A stretch of 64,000 nt of DNA. Source: Candidatus Methanoperedens sp. GTDB taxonomy: Archaea > Halobacteriota > Methanosarcinia > Methanosarcinales > Methanoperedenaceae. A model generated the notes under the pieces. That model did no database searches and had not been told where the DNA came from. It was given only the letters and a program-made list of their open reading frames with translations. The position numbers and the translations under genes were made by a program. Below are positions 24,334 to 33,198 of the stretch, in pieces (the first letter of the stretch is position 1; each line of letters starts with the position of its first letter). The stretch is taken from positions 46,821 through 110,820 of the forward strand of contig JAPMTR010000064.1 in NCBI GenBank assembly GCA_026552975.1, written 5' to 3'.

Positions 24334-24986
24334 AAATAGCTATACTTGGGGGAACAGGCAGCATCGGAGAAGGATTTGCCCTTCGCTGGGCTGAAAAACA
24401 TGAAATACTTGTATGTTCCCGTGAAATTGAAAGAGCAAAGAATGTTGCCAGTGATTATAAGAACACACTTTCAAATATGGGAATACATTGCTGCACAATA
24501 ACAGGATGTGACAATGAAGCAGCCATTAAGGACGCGGATGTGGTAGTTCTTTCGGTACCCTACCAGGGTGTAGTAGCTCTCCTGGAAAAATTGAAACCGC
24601 TTTTTAAAGACCAGATCGTGATCTCACTTGTTGTTCCCATGAAGAAGAACAAGATGTTTGAATTCGTACCTCCAAGACAGGGAAGTGCAGCCCTTGAGAT
24701 CCAGGAGATACTTCCAAAGACAGTGAAGGTAGTTTCAGCATTCCATAATGTTTCTGCACGGAAATTGGCAAAAATAGAGTTTATTCTAGATTACGATGTT
24801 GTTATCTGCGCAGACGATGATGATGCTAAAAAGACCGTTATGGAATTAACACATGATATCAAGAACCTGCGCCCTCTTGATGGGGGAGGTCTGGAATCAT
24901 CATATATGATAGAGTCCCTGACACCTTTCCTGATCAATCTTGCTATCCGGAACAAGCTCTCTGACCTTGGCATAAAGTTCGCATGA
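24330..24986 (+). CDS. npdG: F420-dependent NADP reductase
   Basis: 218 residues. Rossmann start MKIAILGGTGSIGEGFALRW with a GxGxxG-like GGTGSIG, then ILVCSREIERA for the NADP phosphate, VVVLSVPYQGV, and the C-terminal VVSAFHNVSARKL and LTHDIKNLRPLDGGGLESS, typical of Fno/NpdG. It moves hydride between reduced F420 and NADP+, linking methanogenic-type C1 metabolism to biosynthesis. It overlaps both neighbours by 4 bases. The match is strong along the whole length. Confidence 0.9.
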   Translation: MKIAILGGTGSIGEGFALRWAEKHEILVCSREIERAKNVASDYKNTLSNMGIHCCTITGCDNEAAIKDADVVVLSVPYQGVVALLEKLKPLFKDQIVISLVVPMKKNKMFEFVPPRQGSAALEIQEILPKTVKVVSAFHNVSARKLAKIEFILDYDVVICADDDDAKKTVMELTHDIKNLRPLDGGGLESSYMIESLTPFLINLAIRNKLSDLGIKFA

Positions 24987-25588
24987 TCAAAGTCTATGAA
25001 AAGCTGTATTGTGAACTTGGACCAAAGAACTGGTGGCCAGCAGATACGCCCTATGAAGTTATCATAGGCGCTGTCCTGACACAGCAGACCAGATGGAAAA
25101 ATGTGGAGAAGGCTATACTGAACTTAAAAGTCAGGGGATTGATAGAAGCTGAACCACTTTCAAGAGTTGATACCGGGGAACTTGAAGAGCTTATCAGGTG
25201 CACGGGATTTTTCAGGCAGAAAGCGAGGAGATTAAAGAATGTTTCGTTATTTTTCCATGAAAATCCTGACGTTTTTAAAAAATCCACCCAGGAGCTTCGA
25301 GATATCTTGCTTTCATTGAACGGAATTGGAGAAGAAACTGCCGATAGCATCGTATTATATGCGGCAGAGAAACCAAAATTCGTCATTGATGCATACACTA
25401 AAAGGATGTGCAAATGCATGGGAATTGAAGGGAATTACGAAGAATTGCAATCGATCTTTGAAAGATCTCTACCGATGGATGTTCCCCTTTACAAGGAATT
25501 CCACGCCCTGATCGTGGACTACGGAAAATTGTTCTGCGGGAAAAAGAGATGTCATGAATGCATACTGGTAGAAAATGGCAAAATGTAA
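24983..25588 (+). CDS. Endonuclease III-like HhH-GPD DNA glycosylase
   Basis: 201 residues. EndoIII fold: the N-terminal AVLTQQTRWKNVEKAILNLK, then helix-hairpin-helix LNGIGEETADSIVLYA and the catalytic Asp in FVIDAYTKRM. The bifunctional lysine of EndoIII (GVGRKTA) is replaced (GIGEETA), which is the pattern of monofunctional or MagIII-like alkyl-base glycosylases. The end has LFCGKKRCHECIL with three cysteines instead of the usual four-cysteine Fe-S loop. The base it removes is not predictable. Its stop lies 14 bases inside the next gene. Confidence 0.83.
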   Translation: MIKVYEKLYCELGPKNWWPADTPYEVIIGAVLTQQTRWKNVEKAILNLKVRGLIEAEPLSRVDTGELEELIRCTGFFRQKARRLKNVSLFFHENPDVFKKSTQELRDILLSLNGIGEETADSIVLYAAEKPKFVIDAYTKRMCKCMGIEGNYEELQSIFERSLPMDVPLYKEFHALIVDYGKLFCGKKRCHECILVENGKM

Positions 25589-26573
25589 TAACATCCTGAT
25601 ACGCGATATCCCACTTTTTGGATGCATCGCCTTTGGTATAATAGATCGCGGAACGAATGTCCTGCAGGTGCGGCCTATAAGCGAATGCCCTTTAGGATGC
25701 ATATTCTGTTCAACTGATGCAGGACCTTATTCCCAGCAGCGGATCTCGGAATATATGGTTGATCTGGGTCAGCTGGTCGGGGCTTTCGAATGGGCTGCCG
25801 ATTATAAGGAAGTCGATGATATTGAAGCGCATATCGACACAGTTGGAGAGCCTTCGATGTATCCGCAGCTTGTTGAACTTGTGGAGAGGCTTTCCGGGAA
25901 TGAGCATGTAAAGACTGTTTCCATGCAGACGAACGGATTCTTATTGAATGAAAAACTCATTGATAGACTTAAAGAAGCAGGGCTTTCCCGGATCAATATG
26001 TCTATTGAAGCGATTGACCCGCAGATAGCAAAGAATATCGCAGGAATTGATCATTACGATATTGGAAAAGTCCTCCAGAATGCTGAATATATTGCTCAGA
26101 AATCCGATATTGATCTACTTATCGCACCGGTCTGGCTTCCAGGAATAAATGATGACGAGATCCCAAAATTGATAGAATTTGCCCTTAAGATCCAGGCTGG
26201 AAAAAAATGGCCTGCGCTTGGCATCCAGAAATTGCTGCCGCACAAGAATGGGAGAAAACCCAATGCAAAGGTCATGAACTGGGAAAAATTCTACTGGCAG
26301 CTTGGTGAATGGGAGAAGAAATACAGGACAAAGCTCATTCTCACGCCACAGGATTTTGGAAGTCATGAGTGCAAGGCGCTTCCACGGATGTTCAGGAGGG
26401 ATGAAAAAGTAAAAGTACTGGTCAAAGGACCGGGCTGGATGAAGGGGGAAAAACTTGCAATAGCCAGGGACCGGGTCTTGACGATAGTAGATGCAGGAAA
26501 TATCCCGGTTGGAAAGGAAATATCAGTCAGGATCGAAAGAGTGGTGGACGGGATATATATGGCAAGAAGATAA
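25575..26573 (+). CDS. Radical SAM protein of unknown substrate
   Basis: 332 residues. The SAM cluster motif is CPLGCIFCS (CxxxCxxC) at about residues 38-45, followed by DTVGEPSMYPQLVEL and SMQTNGFLL, the usual radical SAM glycine and strand motifs. Residues about 275-332 form a beta-rich tail (KVLVKGPGWMKGEKLAIARD) that looks like a TRAM-type RNA-binding domain. This suggests an RNA- or protein-modifying enzyme, but that is inference. It overlaps the glycosylase gene, closing the four-gene run. Confidence 0.8.
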   Translation: MAKCNNILIRDIPLFGCIAFGIIDRGTNVLQVRPISECPLGCIFCSTDAGPYSQQRISEYMVDLGQLVGAFEWAADYKEVDDIEAHIDTVGEPSMYPQLVELVERLSGNEHVKTVSMQTNGFLLNEKLIDRLKEAGLSRINMSIEAIDPQIAKNIAGIDHYDIGKVLQNAEYIAQKSDIDLLIAPVWLPGINDDEIPKLIEFALKIQAGKKWPALGIQKLLPHKNGRKPNAKVMNWEKFYWQLGEWEKKYRTKLILTPQDFGSHECKALPRMFRRDEKVKVLVKGPGWMKGEKLAIARDRVLTIVDAGNIPVGKEISVRIERVVDGIYMARR

Positions 26574-26610
26574 AAGTTATTTTCCAGAACCAGATATTTC
26601 GACTTTTTCC

Positions 26611-27768
26611 TCACTCAAGTTCTTTTATAAAATCAGTAAGTCGCTCGCAGGTGACTTTTTTCTTAACTTCACTGCATCTCTTGACTTTATCAAGGAGAAT
26701 GCACATCTGCTCATGGCTAAGGTCATACCCCATCTTTTGAACAACACCTTTCAAGGCTTTCGTCCCCGTGTGTTTTCCTATGATATATTCTCTTTTTCCG
26801 CCAACCATTTCTGGTGCGAACAATTCATAAGTCATAGGTTCCTCAAGAACAGCAGCCACATGTATCCCGGATTCATGAGCAAAGGCATTTGCGCCAACAA
26901 TGGCTTTTGTCCTGGGGATCGGTATTTCACTATACTCTTCAACAAGTTTTGAAAGTTCCATCAACTTGCTTACATCATATCTTTCAATACCATATTGTAC
27001 TCGCAGGCTCACAAGCAGTTCTTCAAGCGAAGCGTTGCCGCAGCGTTCACCGATACCGTTAACAGTGGTATGGAGCTGGAAAGCCCCGGCTTCAGCTGCG
27101 CTTAATGTATTAGCAACAGCCATTCCAAGGTCGTTGTGGCAGTGGATACACAGCTTTGTTTTTATGGTTTTCTTGATCTCACTGACAAGATAGAATGCTG
27201 TGCTGGGATTCAAGATACCTACCGTATCTGCAATACTGACATAATCCGCGCCGTGTTCTTCTGCTGATTTATAGATGGATTTCAGGACATTGATATCTGT
27301 TCTTGTGGCATCCTCGACCGCAAACCTTACCTTAAGGCCATGGTCTTTGGCATAATCAAGTACGTCAAGAGCACATGAGGTGGCTTCTTCAAAAGTTTTA
27401 TGATATTTATATTTAAGATGCAGATCTGATGTTGCGATAAAGATACTTACAAAATCAACATCACACCTTAATACTGTATCAATATCTTTTGCAACCGCAC
27501 GCGAGAGACAGCAAATTTTAGCTTTTAGTCCCAGATGGGCAATTTCCTTCACAGTTGCTTCTTCTGCTTTTGAAACCACAGGAAATCCAGCTTCGATAAC
27601 ATCAACGCCGATGCTGTCAAGTTTTTCCGCCATCTTGATCTTTTCCTGGGTTGTAAAGGCTACACCAGGCGTCTGCTCTCCGTCCCTGAGAGTGACATCA
27701 CATATCTCTATATCTTTAGGCCAGTGTTTAATGAATTGCATGAAGTCATTTTTAGAGTAAATTGTCAT
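26611..27768 (-). CDS. aksA: Homocitrate synthase family protein, AksA-like
   Basis: 385 residues. The DRE-TIM metallolyase signature is ICDVTLRDGEQTPGVAF; further motifs are VRFAVEDATRTD, YVSIADTVGILNP and the metal-binding HCHNDLGMAVANTL, then TVNGIGERCGNASLEE. AksA extends 2-oxoglutarate to the 2-oxosuberate used for coenzyme B; NifV and LeuA-type relatives share the same motifs, so homocitrate or isopropylmalate synthesis cannot be excluded. The length (no regulatory C-terminal domain) favours AksA or NifV. It is monocistronic and convergent with the radical SAM gene. Confidence 0.82.
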   Translation of the reverse strand: MTIYSKNDFMQFIKHWPKDIEICDVTLRDGEQTPGVAFTTQEKIKMAEKLDSIGVDVIEAGFPVVSKAEEATVKEIAHLGLKAKICCLSRAVAKDIDTVLRCDVDFVSIFIATSDLHLKYKYHKTFEEATSCALDVLDYAKDHGLKVRFAVEDATRTDINVLKSIYKSAEEHGADYVSIADTVGILNPSTAFYLVSEIKKTIKTKLCIHCHNDLGMAVANTLSAAEAGAFQLHTTVNGIGERCGNASLEELLVSLRVQYGIERYDVSKLMELSKLVEEYSEIPIPRTKAIVGANAFAHESGIHVAAVLEEPMTYELFAPEMVGGKREYIIGKHTGTKALKGVVQKMGYDLSHEQMCILLDKVKRCSEVKKKVTCERLTDFIKELE

Positions 27769-27848
27769 AGTGATCAGGAATATTAACCACGTTTAATCAT
27801 TACTTATATCTTTCCATTCTGCCGCTTGAACAGTGAAAATGGATCAAC

Positions 27849-28292
27849 TTATTTCAAGATATCCCTGATCTCCTGTCTTTTTTTTTGAATGATATTCTCA
27901 TTCTGTCCCCCCTTAATGAAATTTTGTACTAATTTATCGCCAAGTTCACAGCTGGTATCAATTGTATATATTTTCTTCTCTCCTTTTGGAATAAATTTGT
28001 ATTTTGTTCCATCTTTATTATGCTTCCAAATATAATAATTTTCTATAGGATATAATAAACATTCATTCGGTCTTTCAGCTTCATTTAATATGCATCCGTT
28101 TGTTGAAAAAAAGACGCATTTTCCATCTTCTTTCATATTAACCTGGTTATGTTTATCACAAATTACACCATATTTTTTAGACAATAATCTCTTTTCTTTC
28201 AAATTTAATAATGGCCTGTAATTAAATTCATAAGGATTACTAAAGGTACAACATTTTTTGCATTTTTTACAGACTTCGCTAATTATTGACAA
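27849..28292 (-). CDS. YkgJ-type cysteine cluster protein
   Basis: 147 residues. The N-terminal CKKCKKCCTFS and the later GKCVFFSTNGCILNEAERP plus NECLLYPIE are the spaced cysteines of the YkgJ-like Fe-S or Zn cluster family. The protein is lysine-rich and the gene is AT-rich compared with neighbours. It follows the acetyltransferase gene by 4 bases on the same strand. The role of the family is not established; possible metal binding is inferred from the cysteines. Confidence 0.75.
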   Translation of the reverse strand: MSIISEVCKKCKKCCTFSNPYEFNYRPLLNLKEKRLLSKKYGVICDKHNQVNMKEDGKCVFFSTNGCILNEAERPNECLLYPIENYYIWKHNKDGTKYKFIPKGEKKIYTIDTSCELGDKLVQNFIKGGQNENIIQKKRQEIRDILK

Positions 28293-28296
28293 TGTA

Positions 28297-28731
28297 TCAC
28301 TTAATACTGAGATCTTTTTTCATCATCGTTTGCCTGCAAATATCAAACTTATTGCATTCCTCACAATCCTTCCACACAACTTTTTTATCATTATTTTCAA
28401 GTCTTACAAAACCTTTCTTCTCAAAAAAAACAGGAGAGGTTGTTCGAAGAAAAATAACATCAGTCAATTCCTTCGCCCTTTCAAGAATTGTCTTCACAAG
28501 CTTTGAACCGATTCCCTTATTGCGGTATGCCGGAAGGATCGCTATCGAGCGTAATTCCACAATATTCCCAACATCGAGGCAGGCGCACCCCAGGATTTTT
28601 AGATCATTTTGCGCCACAATGAATTCCGCAAGATTCTTCTCAACATTATCGGTATCAAGGAAAAAAAAAGAGAGGATCTTTTTTATATCTTTGATATCCG
28701 TGTATGTTGCTTTTCTTATCTTAATATCCAT
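28297..28731 (-). CDS. GNAT family N-acetyltransferase
   Basis: 144 residues. The acetyl-CoA site is LRSIAILPAYRNKGIGSKLV (R/QxxGxG/A), preceded by a beta strand (DLKILGCACLDV) and followed by the TTSPVFFEKKGFVRL strand-helix typical of ArgA-like GNATs. The C-terminal CEECNKFDICRQ carries three cysteines, which is unusual for GNATs and may bind metal. The gene is AT-rich and co-transcribed with the YkgJ-like gene. The substrate is unknown. Confidence 0.82.
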   Translation of the reverse strand: MDIKIRKATYTDIKDIKKILSFFFLDTDNVEKNLAEFIVAQNDLKILGCACLDVGNIVELRSIAILPAYRNKGIGSKLVKTILERAKELTDVIFLRTTSPVFFEKKGFVRLENNDKKVVWKDCEECNKFDICRQTMMKKDLSIK

Positions 28732-28748
28732 TCAGATAACTTATTTGC

Positions 28749-29849
28749 TTATTTCTTCTTCTTTGGGATCTCAGAAGCATCAGAACTCTTGATCTTCTCG
28801 GCCTGTTTCAGGCTTTCTTCAGTTTCACGGGCCATTTCCTTCTCAATGCTCTCAAGTTCCTGTCTTAACTCCTCAGGCCTTGGGATCCTTCCAAGCACTT
28901 CATCTGCAGTACCAACGATCTTTTCTGTATCCATTGGAGAACCTATTTCCGGGATCTTTTCGGATGCCCCAAGATATTGCGCTGCCTGCTCGATCATCTT
29001 TGAGAACTCCATCGGGAAGATGATCTTGGTAGCCTGGCCATTTGCAACATTTTTCATCATGTCCAGAGTCAGAACGGTCAGAGCTTTCTTGTCAAGAGGT
29101 ACAGAACCAACTGAAAGGATCCTGAGTCCCTGGGCTTCACCCTGTGCCCTCAAGATCTGCGAAACCCGGTCGCCTTCTGCTTCCAGGATCTTTGACTGCC
29201 GTGCTCCTTCTGCATTCAATATTCTTGACTGCTTGGCACCTTCTGCCTCCAGGATGGCGGCTTTTTTCTGGCCGTCGGCAAGTAAAATAGCAGCCCTTCG
29301 CTTTCTTTCTGCAGATGTCTGCTCTTCCATTGCACCTTTTACCGTGCCAACAGGGTCAACTTCCCGTATCTCGACAGCTTCGACCTTGACACCCCATGCA
29401 TCGGTAGAATGGTCCAGAATATCGCGCAATTTTGTGTTAATAAAATCTCGATTATAAAGGATCTCATCAAGCTCCATATCACCGACCACACTTCGAAGTG
29501 TAGTCTGGGCAAGTGATAATACGGCAACATGATAATTGACTACTTCAAAATATGCTTTGTTTGGATCGACGACCCTGATATAAACAATAGCGTCGACATT
29601 GGTTGGAGAGTTGTCTTTTGTAATGACTTCCTGGCGCGCGACGTCAAGAACCTGAGTCCTCAGATCAAGCCTGATAACATCGCTAATGAGTGGATAGACC
29701 CAGTTAAAACCGGGATTTAATCTTTTCCTGTATTGACCAAGAACGATCCATAATGCCTGTTCATAAGGCTGGATGATCTTAACCCCTGAGATGAACAATA
29801 TCAAAATCGCTACAACGATAAATATCGCGATTATCATTTCATATGCCAT
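28749..29849 (-). CDS. SPFH (band 7/stomatin) family membrane protein
   Basis: 366 residues. One N-terminal membrane helix (IIAIFIVVAILILFISGV) precedes the SPFH domain (GVKIIQPYEQALWIVLGQYR, RLDLRTQVLDVARQEVITKDN), then a coiled coil of ILEAEGAKQSRIL-type heptads with alanine and glutamate, and a charged tail ending PKKKK. Stomatin-like proteins form large oligomeric scaffolds in membrane microdomains. It is two bases downstream of an NfeD-like gene, the standard stomatin/NfeD pair. Confidence 0.92.
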   Translation of the reverse strand: MAYEMIIAIFIVVAILILFISGVKIIQPYEQALWIVLGQYRKRLNPGFNWVYPLISDVIRLDLRTQVLDVARQEVITKDNSPTNVDAIVYIRVVDPNKAYFEVVNYHVAVLSLAQTTLRSVVGDMELDEILYNRDFINTKLRDILDHSTDAWGVKVEAVEIREVDPVGTVKGAMEEQTSAERKRRAAILLADGQKKAAILEAEGAKQSRILNAEGARQSKILEAEGDRVSQILRAQGEAQGLRILSVGSVPLDKKALTVLTLDMMKNVANGQATKIIFPMEFSKMIEQAAQYLGASEKIPEIGSPMDTEKIVGTADEVLGRIPRPEELRQELESIEKEMARETEESLKQAEKIKSSDASEIPKKKK

Positions 29850-29850
29850 T

Positions 29851-30288
29851 TTAAACCTCCTTAACTTTTATATGAACACCTTCGGAACTGATGATAATCA
29901 CTTTTTTTCCCTCATCAATAATATTATCAGCAGTCGCACTCCACATCTGGTTATCAACTTTGACTTTTCCTGATATCGAATCCGGAATGACCTTCTTTAT
30001 TATCACTCCTTCTTTTCCAGCAAGATTATCCATGCTTGTTGATTGCGGTTTCTGTCCCGGGGCGATCTTGCGGTAAAAGGTTATTGTCAGGATACTTGAA
30101 ATAACTGCTGTCACAACTATTATCATCGGCGCATAATCCTGTGCTATCTCCGGGATAAAGAGTGTAACAGCGCCCAGGACAATTAAGATCGTTCCAGGTA
30201 CTGCGACAAAAAATCCGGGTTGAGAAGCTTCTACGATCAGAAGGCCTAATCCGATAATAACCATTAACCAGCCAACATCCAATTCCAT
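29851..30288 (-). CDS. NfeD-like membrane protein (short form)
   Basis: 145 residues, the short NfeD without the ClpP-like protease domain. Hydrophobic segments at about 9-24, 28-45 and 50-70 (GWLMVIIGLGLLIVEASQPG begins the first) are followed by an OB-fold domain (NLAGKEGVIIKKVIPDSISG, then GKVKVDNQMW). NfeD proteins partner stomatin-like proteins. Two bases separate it from the SPFH gene, so the two are co-transcribed with NfeD first. Confidence 0.88.
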   Translation of the reverse strand: MELDVGWLMVIIGLGLLIVEASQPGFFVAVPGTILIVLGAVTLFIPEIAQDYAPMIIVVTAVISSILTITFYRKIAPGQKPQSTSMDNLAGKEGVIIKKVIPDSISGKVKVDNQMWSATADNIIDEGKKVIIISSEGVHIKVKEV

Positions 30289-30357
30289 AGACTTGAAGAT
30301 AGTTCCTTATAGTATATATTTGTTTATGAGCATATACAATAAAAACCATAAATAAAT

Positions 30358-31542
30358 ATGAAAGTTATTCGCGACCCGATACATGATTATATTGAACTTG
30401 ACGACCTGGCGCTTGCACTCATTGAAACCCCGCAGGTGCAAAGGCTTCGAAGGATAAAGCAGCTTGGATTTTCAAATCTTGTTTATCCTGGAGCTAACCA
30501 TTCACGTTTTGAACATTCACTTGGTGTCTATCACCTGGCAAAACACCTGGTGAAGCAGGTGGATGAACAACAGAGAAATGAACTGCTTGCTGCGGCTTTG
30601 CTTCACGATATCGGTCATGGTCCGTTTTCGCATGCCACGGAAGATCTGATATTTCGCCATACAAGGAAAAGCCATGAAGATATTGAAGAATTCTTAAGAA
30701 AAGGTGAAATATCCGATATCCTCAAAGAGTTTTCTTTGTCCCCGTCAGCCATAGCAGCGCATATCAGGGGTGAAACAGACCCCGGGCAGATCATCCACAG
30801 CGAAATAGATGTGGACAGGATGGATTATCTAGTTCGGGATGCCCATTATACGGGAGTGGCTTTTGGACTGATCGACCATGTCAGGTTGATCCATGAACTG
30901 AAATTCAATGAAAACAGGCTTGTGCTAAATATCGGAGGTTTGCAGGCTGCTGAGTCTCTTCTGGTTTCAAGATTCCTTATGCACCCTACTGTATATTTTC
31001 ATCACGTCAGCAGGATAGCGGAATCAATGTGTGAAAATGCAGCGCAATATTTGATCGAGGAGGGTCTTGACCCGAAATTATTCCGTCGAATGGACGATAG
31101 CACTTTTATGATGGAAATGAAAAACTCAGGTGGCTATGCATCTCAAATTTCTGAAAGACTTGAGAATAGGCGGCTTTTCAAACGGGCGCTATACACTGAT
31201 TTTGACTCCGTGAATAATGATGTCATAAAACTTCGAAAAAATAAGCACAGAATTGAAAATGAGATCGCACAAAGGGCGGGGATAGAACCTGAATACGTAC
31301 TTGTGGACATTCCCGAAAAACCCGATATCGCCGAGATGAAAGCGCAGGTCATGGTAAATGGATCAATGATACCCATAGACAAAGCATCAAATCTTGTTGC
31401 GTCGCTTGAAAAAGCGCAGCTTGACAACTGGAGATTGGGAGTTTTTACACCTGCAGAGTTTCGGGAAAAAGTCGGTAATGTTGCCAGGGCCTTTTTCGAA
31501 GTGAAGAAAGACACACGGCAATTCAAATTGACCGAGATCTAA
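30358..31542 (+). CDS. HD-domain phosphohydrolase (SAMHD1/dGTPase-like)
   Basis: 394 residues. The start MKVIRDPIHDYIELD and VQRLRRIKQLGFSNLVYPGA match the archaeal dNTPase-like HD group. Metal ligands: HSRFEHSLGVYHLA, the HD pair in LLHDIGHGPFSHATE, and SEIDVDRMDYLVRDAHYTG. The C-terminal half is helical. Such proteins hydrolyse dNTPs to nucleosides and triphosphate; the substrate here is unproven. It is divergent from the nfeD-SPFH pair and converges on cofE, whose end it overlaps by 20 bases. Confidence 0.88.
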   Translation: MKVIRDPIHDYIELDDLALALIETPQVQRLRRIKQLGFSNLVYPGANHSRFEHSLGVYHLAKHLVKQVDEQQRNELLAAALLHDIGHGPFSHATEDLIFRHTRKSHEDIEEFLRKGEISDILKEFSLSPSAIAAHIRGETDPGQIIHSEIDVDRMDYLVRDAHYTGVAFGLIDHVRLIHELKFNENRLVLNIGGLQAAESLLVSRFLMHPTVYFHHVSRIAESMCENAAQYLIEEGLDPKLFRRMDDSTFMMEMKNSGGYASQISERLENRRLFKRALYTDFDSVNNDVIKLRKNKHRIENEIAQRAGIEPEYVLVDIPEKPDIAEMKAQVMVNGSMIPIDKASNLVASLEKAQLDNWRLGVFTPAEFREKVGNVARAFFEVKKDTRQFKLTEI

Positions 31543-32284
31543 GAATTGCGGTTCGTATTACATCTTCTTTTTCTGATCTGAATAATTCTTGAATCCCGTA
31601 AGACTCATCATACAAACCCAATCCACGTAAAATTACGATCGGAGTGCCGCCATCCCCTTCTCCCATGAGTACATTTGAAAATCCAGCTATTTCATCTATG
31701 ACAGCTTCATGCTTCACTTCAAGGACTCTTCCGAAGAGGTCTTTTGTACCTCGCCAGTCTTTCAGAGGTCTTATCCCTGCGCACCCGAGGGCTGCGCCTG
31801 TTTGTCCATTACGAAAAGCTCTACCATTGGTATCAGTGATGATGACACTTACATTTCTACCCGTATATTCAAATATTTTTTTCTTTAATTCCAGGGCGCT
31901 TTTATCAGCATCCTCAGGAAGAAGGACGATATTATTAGAGCCTTCGACATTAGAATGATCGATCCCGGCATTTACACAGATGCTGCCATTGATCGTCCTG
32001 ACAAGAAGAAAAGGAGATTCGATCAGAACTTCTGTGCTCTGGTCAAGGACAGCCTGGACAAATCCCGGTTCTATGTTGTTCTGTCTGGCTATGTTTTTTG
32101 CCCTTTCTGTGGGTTTTATATCAATAAGTGAAACGATCCTTCCTTCTGATTTTGATACGATCGTGGATGAAATTACAACGATATCATGCTCTTTGAGTTG
32201 CGTTCGTTCGCAAAGAAGATGGGCAATGTCATCATCGGGTTTGATCAGCGGGATATTTTCAATAGAAAATGCAGTTATGTTCAA
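31523..32284 (-). CDS. cofE: Coenzyme F420-0:L-glutamate ligase
   Basis: 253 residues. FbiB/CofE landmarks: HDIVVISSTIVSKSEGRIV, GICVNAGIDHSNVEGS-like region (INGSICVNAGIDHSNVEGSN), VSVIITDTNGRAFRNGQTGAALGCAGIRPL, and EIAGFSNVLMGEGDGGTPIV. CofE adds glutamates to F420-0 to make F420-2, using GTP. Together with the F420:NADP reductase at 24.3 kb it shows that this organism makes and uses F420. It ends within the HD-domain gene on the opposite strand, a short convergent overlap. Confidence 0.93.
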   Translation of the reverse strand: MNITAFSIENIPLIKPDDDIAHLLCERTQLKEHDIVVISSTIVSKSEGRIVSLIDIKPTERAKNIARQNNIEPGFVQAVLDQSTEVLIESPFLLVRTINGSICVNAGIDHSNVEGSNNIVLLPEDADKSALELKKKIFEYTGRNVSVIITDTNGRAFRNGQTGAALGCAGIRPLKDWRGTKDLFGRVLEVKHEAVIDEIAGFSNVLMGEGDGGTPIVILRGLGLYDESYGIQELFRSEKEDVIRTAILRSRSI

Positions 32285-32440
32285 TGAGTTTCCTCACCCC
32301 CTAAAAAGCGGGTGGAATAATAATGGTTTCTCATTTGTTCCTATATTTTAATATAAAAAATATTTATTTTTTTTTCTAATACTTGTTGCAAGAAAAATTA
32401 ATTTTAATAGTGTTGGATCCCCTGTTTTCTTTAGAATGTA

Positions 32441-33160
32441 ATGGGATCTGTCTATGAAGGATCAGTAGCCGGAAGGTTCGGAAATCGAAAACCACCTGCT
32501 TCCGCTTATGCCGGGGAGAGTCCTGTGTTATCACAAAATATGACCACATTATCGTGGGCCGGTGGCATGTTCTGGGATGGAAGGGCAACTGGATGGACAC
32601 TTGGGGACCCTCTTGCTGAACAGGCCAAAGGACCATTCCTGAACCCGATGGAACAGGGTTTGCCTGATGCAGCTTGTCTTGTTTACCGAGTTGTGAACTC
32701 TGATTATAAACATCTTTATAAACAGGTATGGAGCGAAGTGAATATCAAATGGCCCAAGAATACCTGCTCTGATGTGGTCGCTCTTCCCCAGGATGACCAG
32801 AATAAGGTGAATGAGGCATACAATAATATTGCAAGATCAATAGCGGCATATGAAAGGTCTAAAGAAGTGAGCTCATTTTAATCAAGATACGATGAATATT
32901 TGAAAGGAAAGCTGAAGAGAATATTGGCAAACACAAAGTCCCTACCTGGTTAAGGCTGGAATGGCGAAGACTGGCCGGCACCTGAAGTGTCTGCAAATAT
33001 TAACACAGCTGAGATGGGAAACCTTGGTTTGTCGGTTACCGAAGAGGAAGACATAGTAGCGTTCTTAAAGACTCTTAATGATAGGACAGATCCTGGCAAA
33101 GGTAGATCTGAAAAAAAAATCATAGATCCGAAGAAAAATAATAGAGAAAAAATAACATGA
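32441..33160 (+). pseudogene. Decayed MauG/cytochrome c peroxidase-type diheme protein
   Basis: One frame reads GGMFWDGRATGW, DPLAEQAKGPFLNPMEQG, then, after an in-frame TAA at 32879-32881, a SRYDEYLKGK segment, a second in-frame TAA, and WPAPEVSANINTAEMGNLGL with EEEDIVAFLKTLNDRTDPGK before TGA at 33158-33160. These are successive parts of a MauG-type peroxidase. The signal peptide and first heme site are missing before 32441. Between the second stop and WPAPEV a long middle section with the second CxxCH heme site is absent. All parts remain in one frame, so decay is by stops and deletion rather than frameshift. Confidence 0.85.
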
Positions 33161-33198
33161 GGGCATGTTTTCTATCTGGCCATGCCCTCATTTTTTTT
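33159..33198. terminator. Intrinsic-terminator-like hairpin between convergent genes
   Basis: A perfect 9-base stem (GAGGGCATG at 33159-33167, CATGCCCTC at 33181-33189) with a 13-base loop is followed on the + strand by a T-run (atttttttta). It lies directly after the peroxidase relic and just before the hppA stop, so it could end transcripts from either side. Confidence 0.65.
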
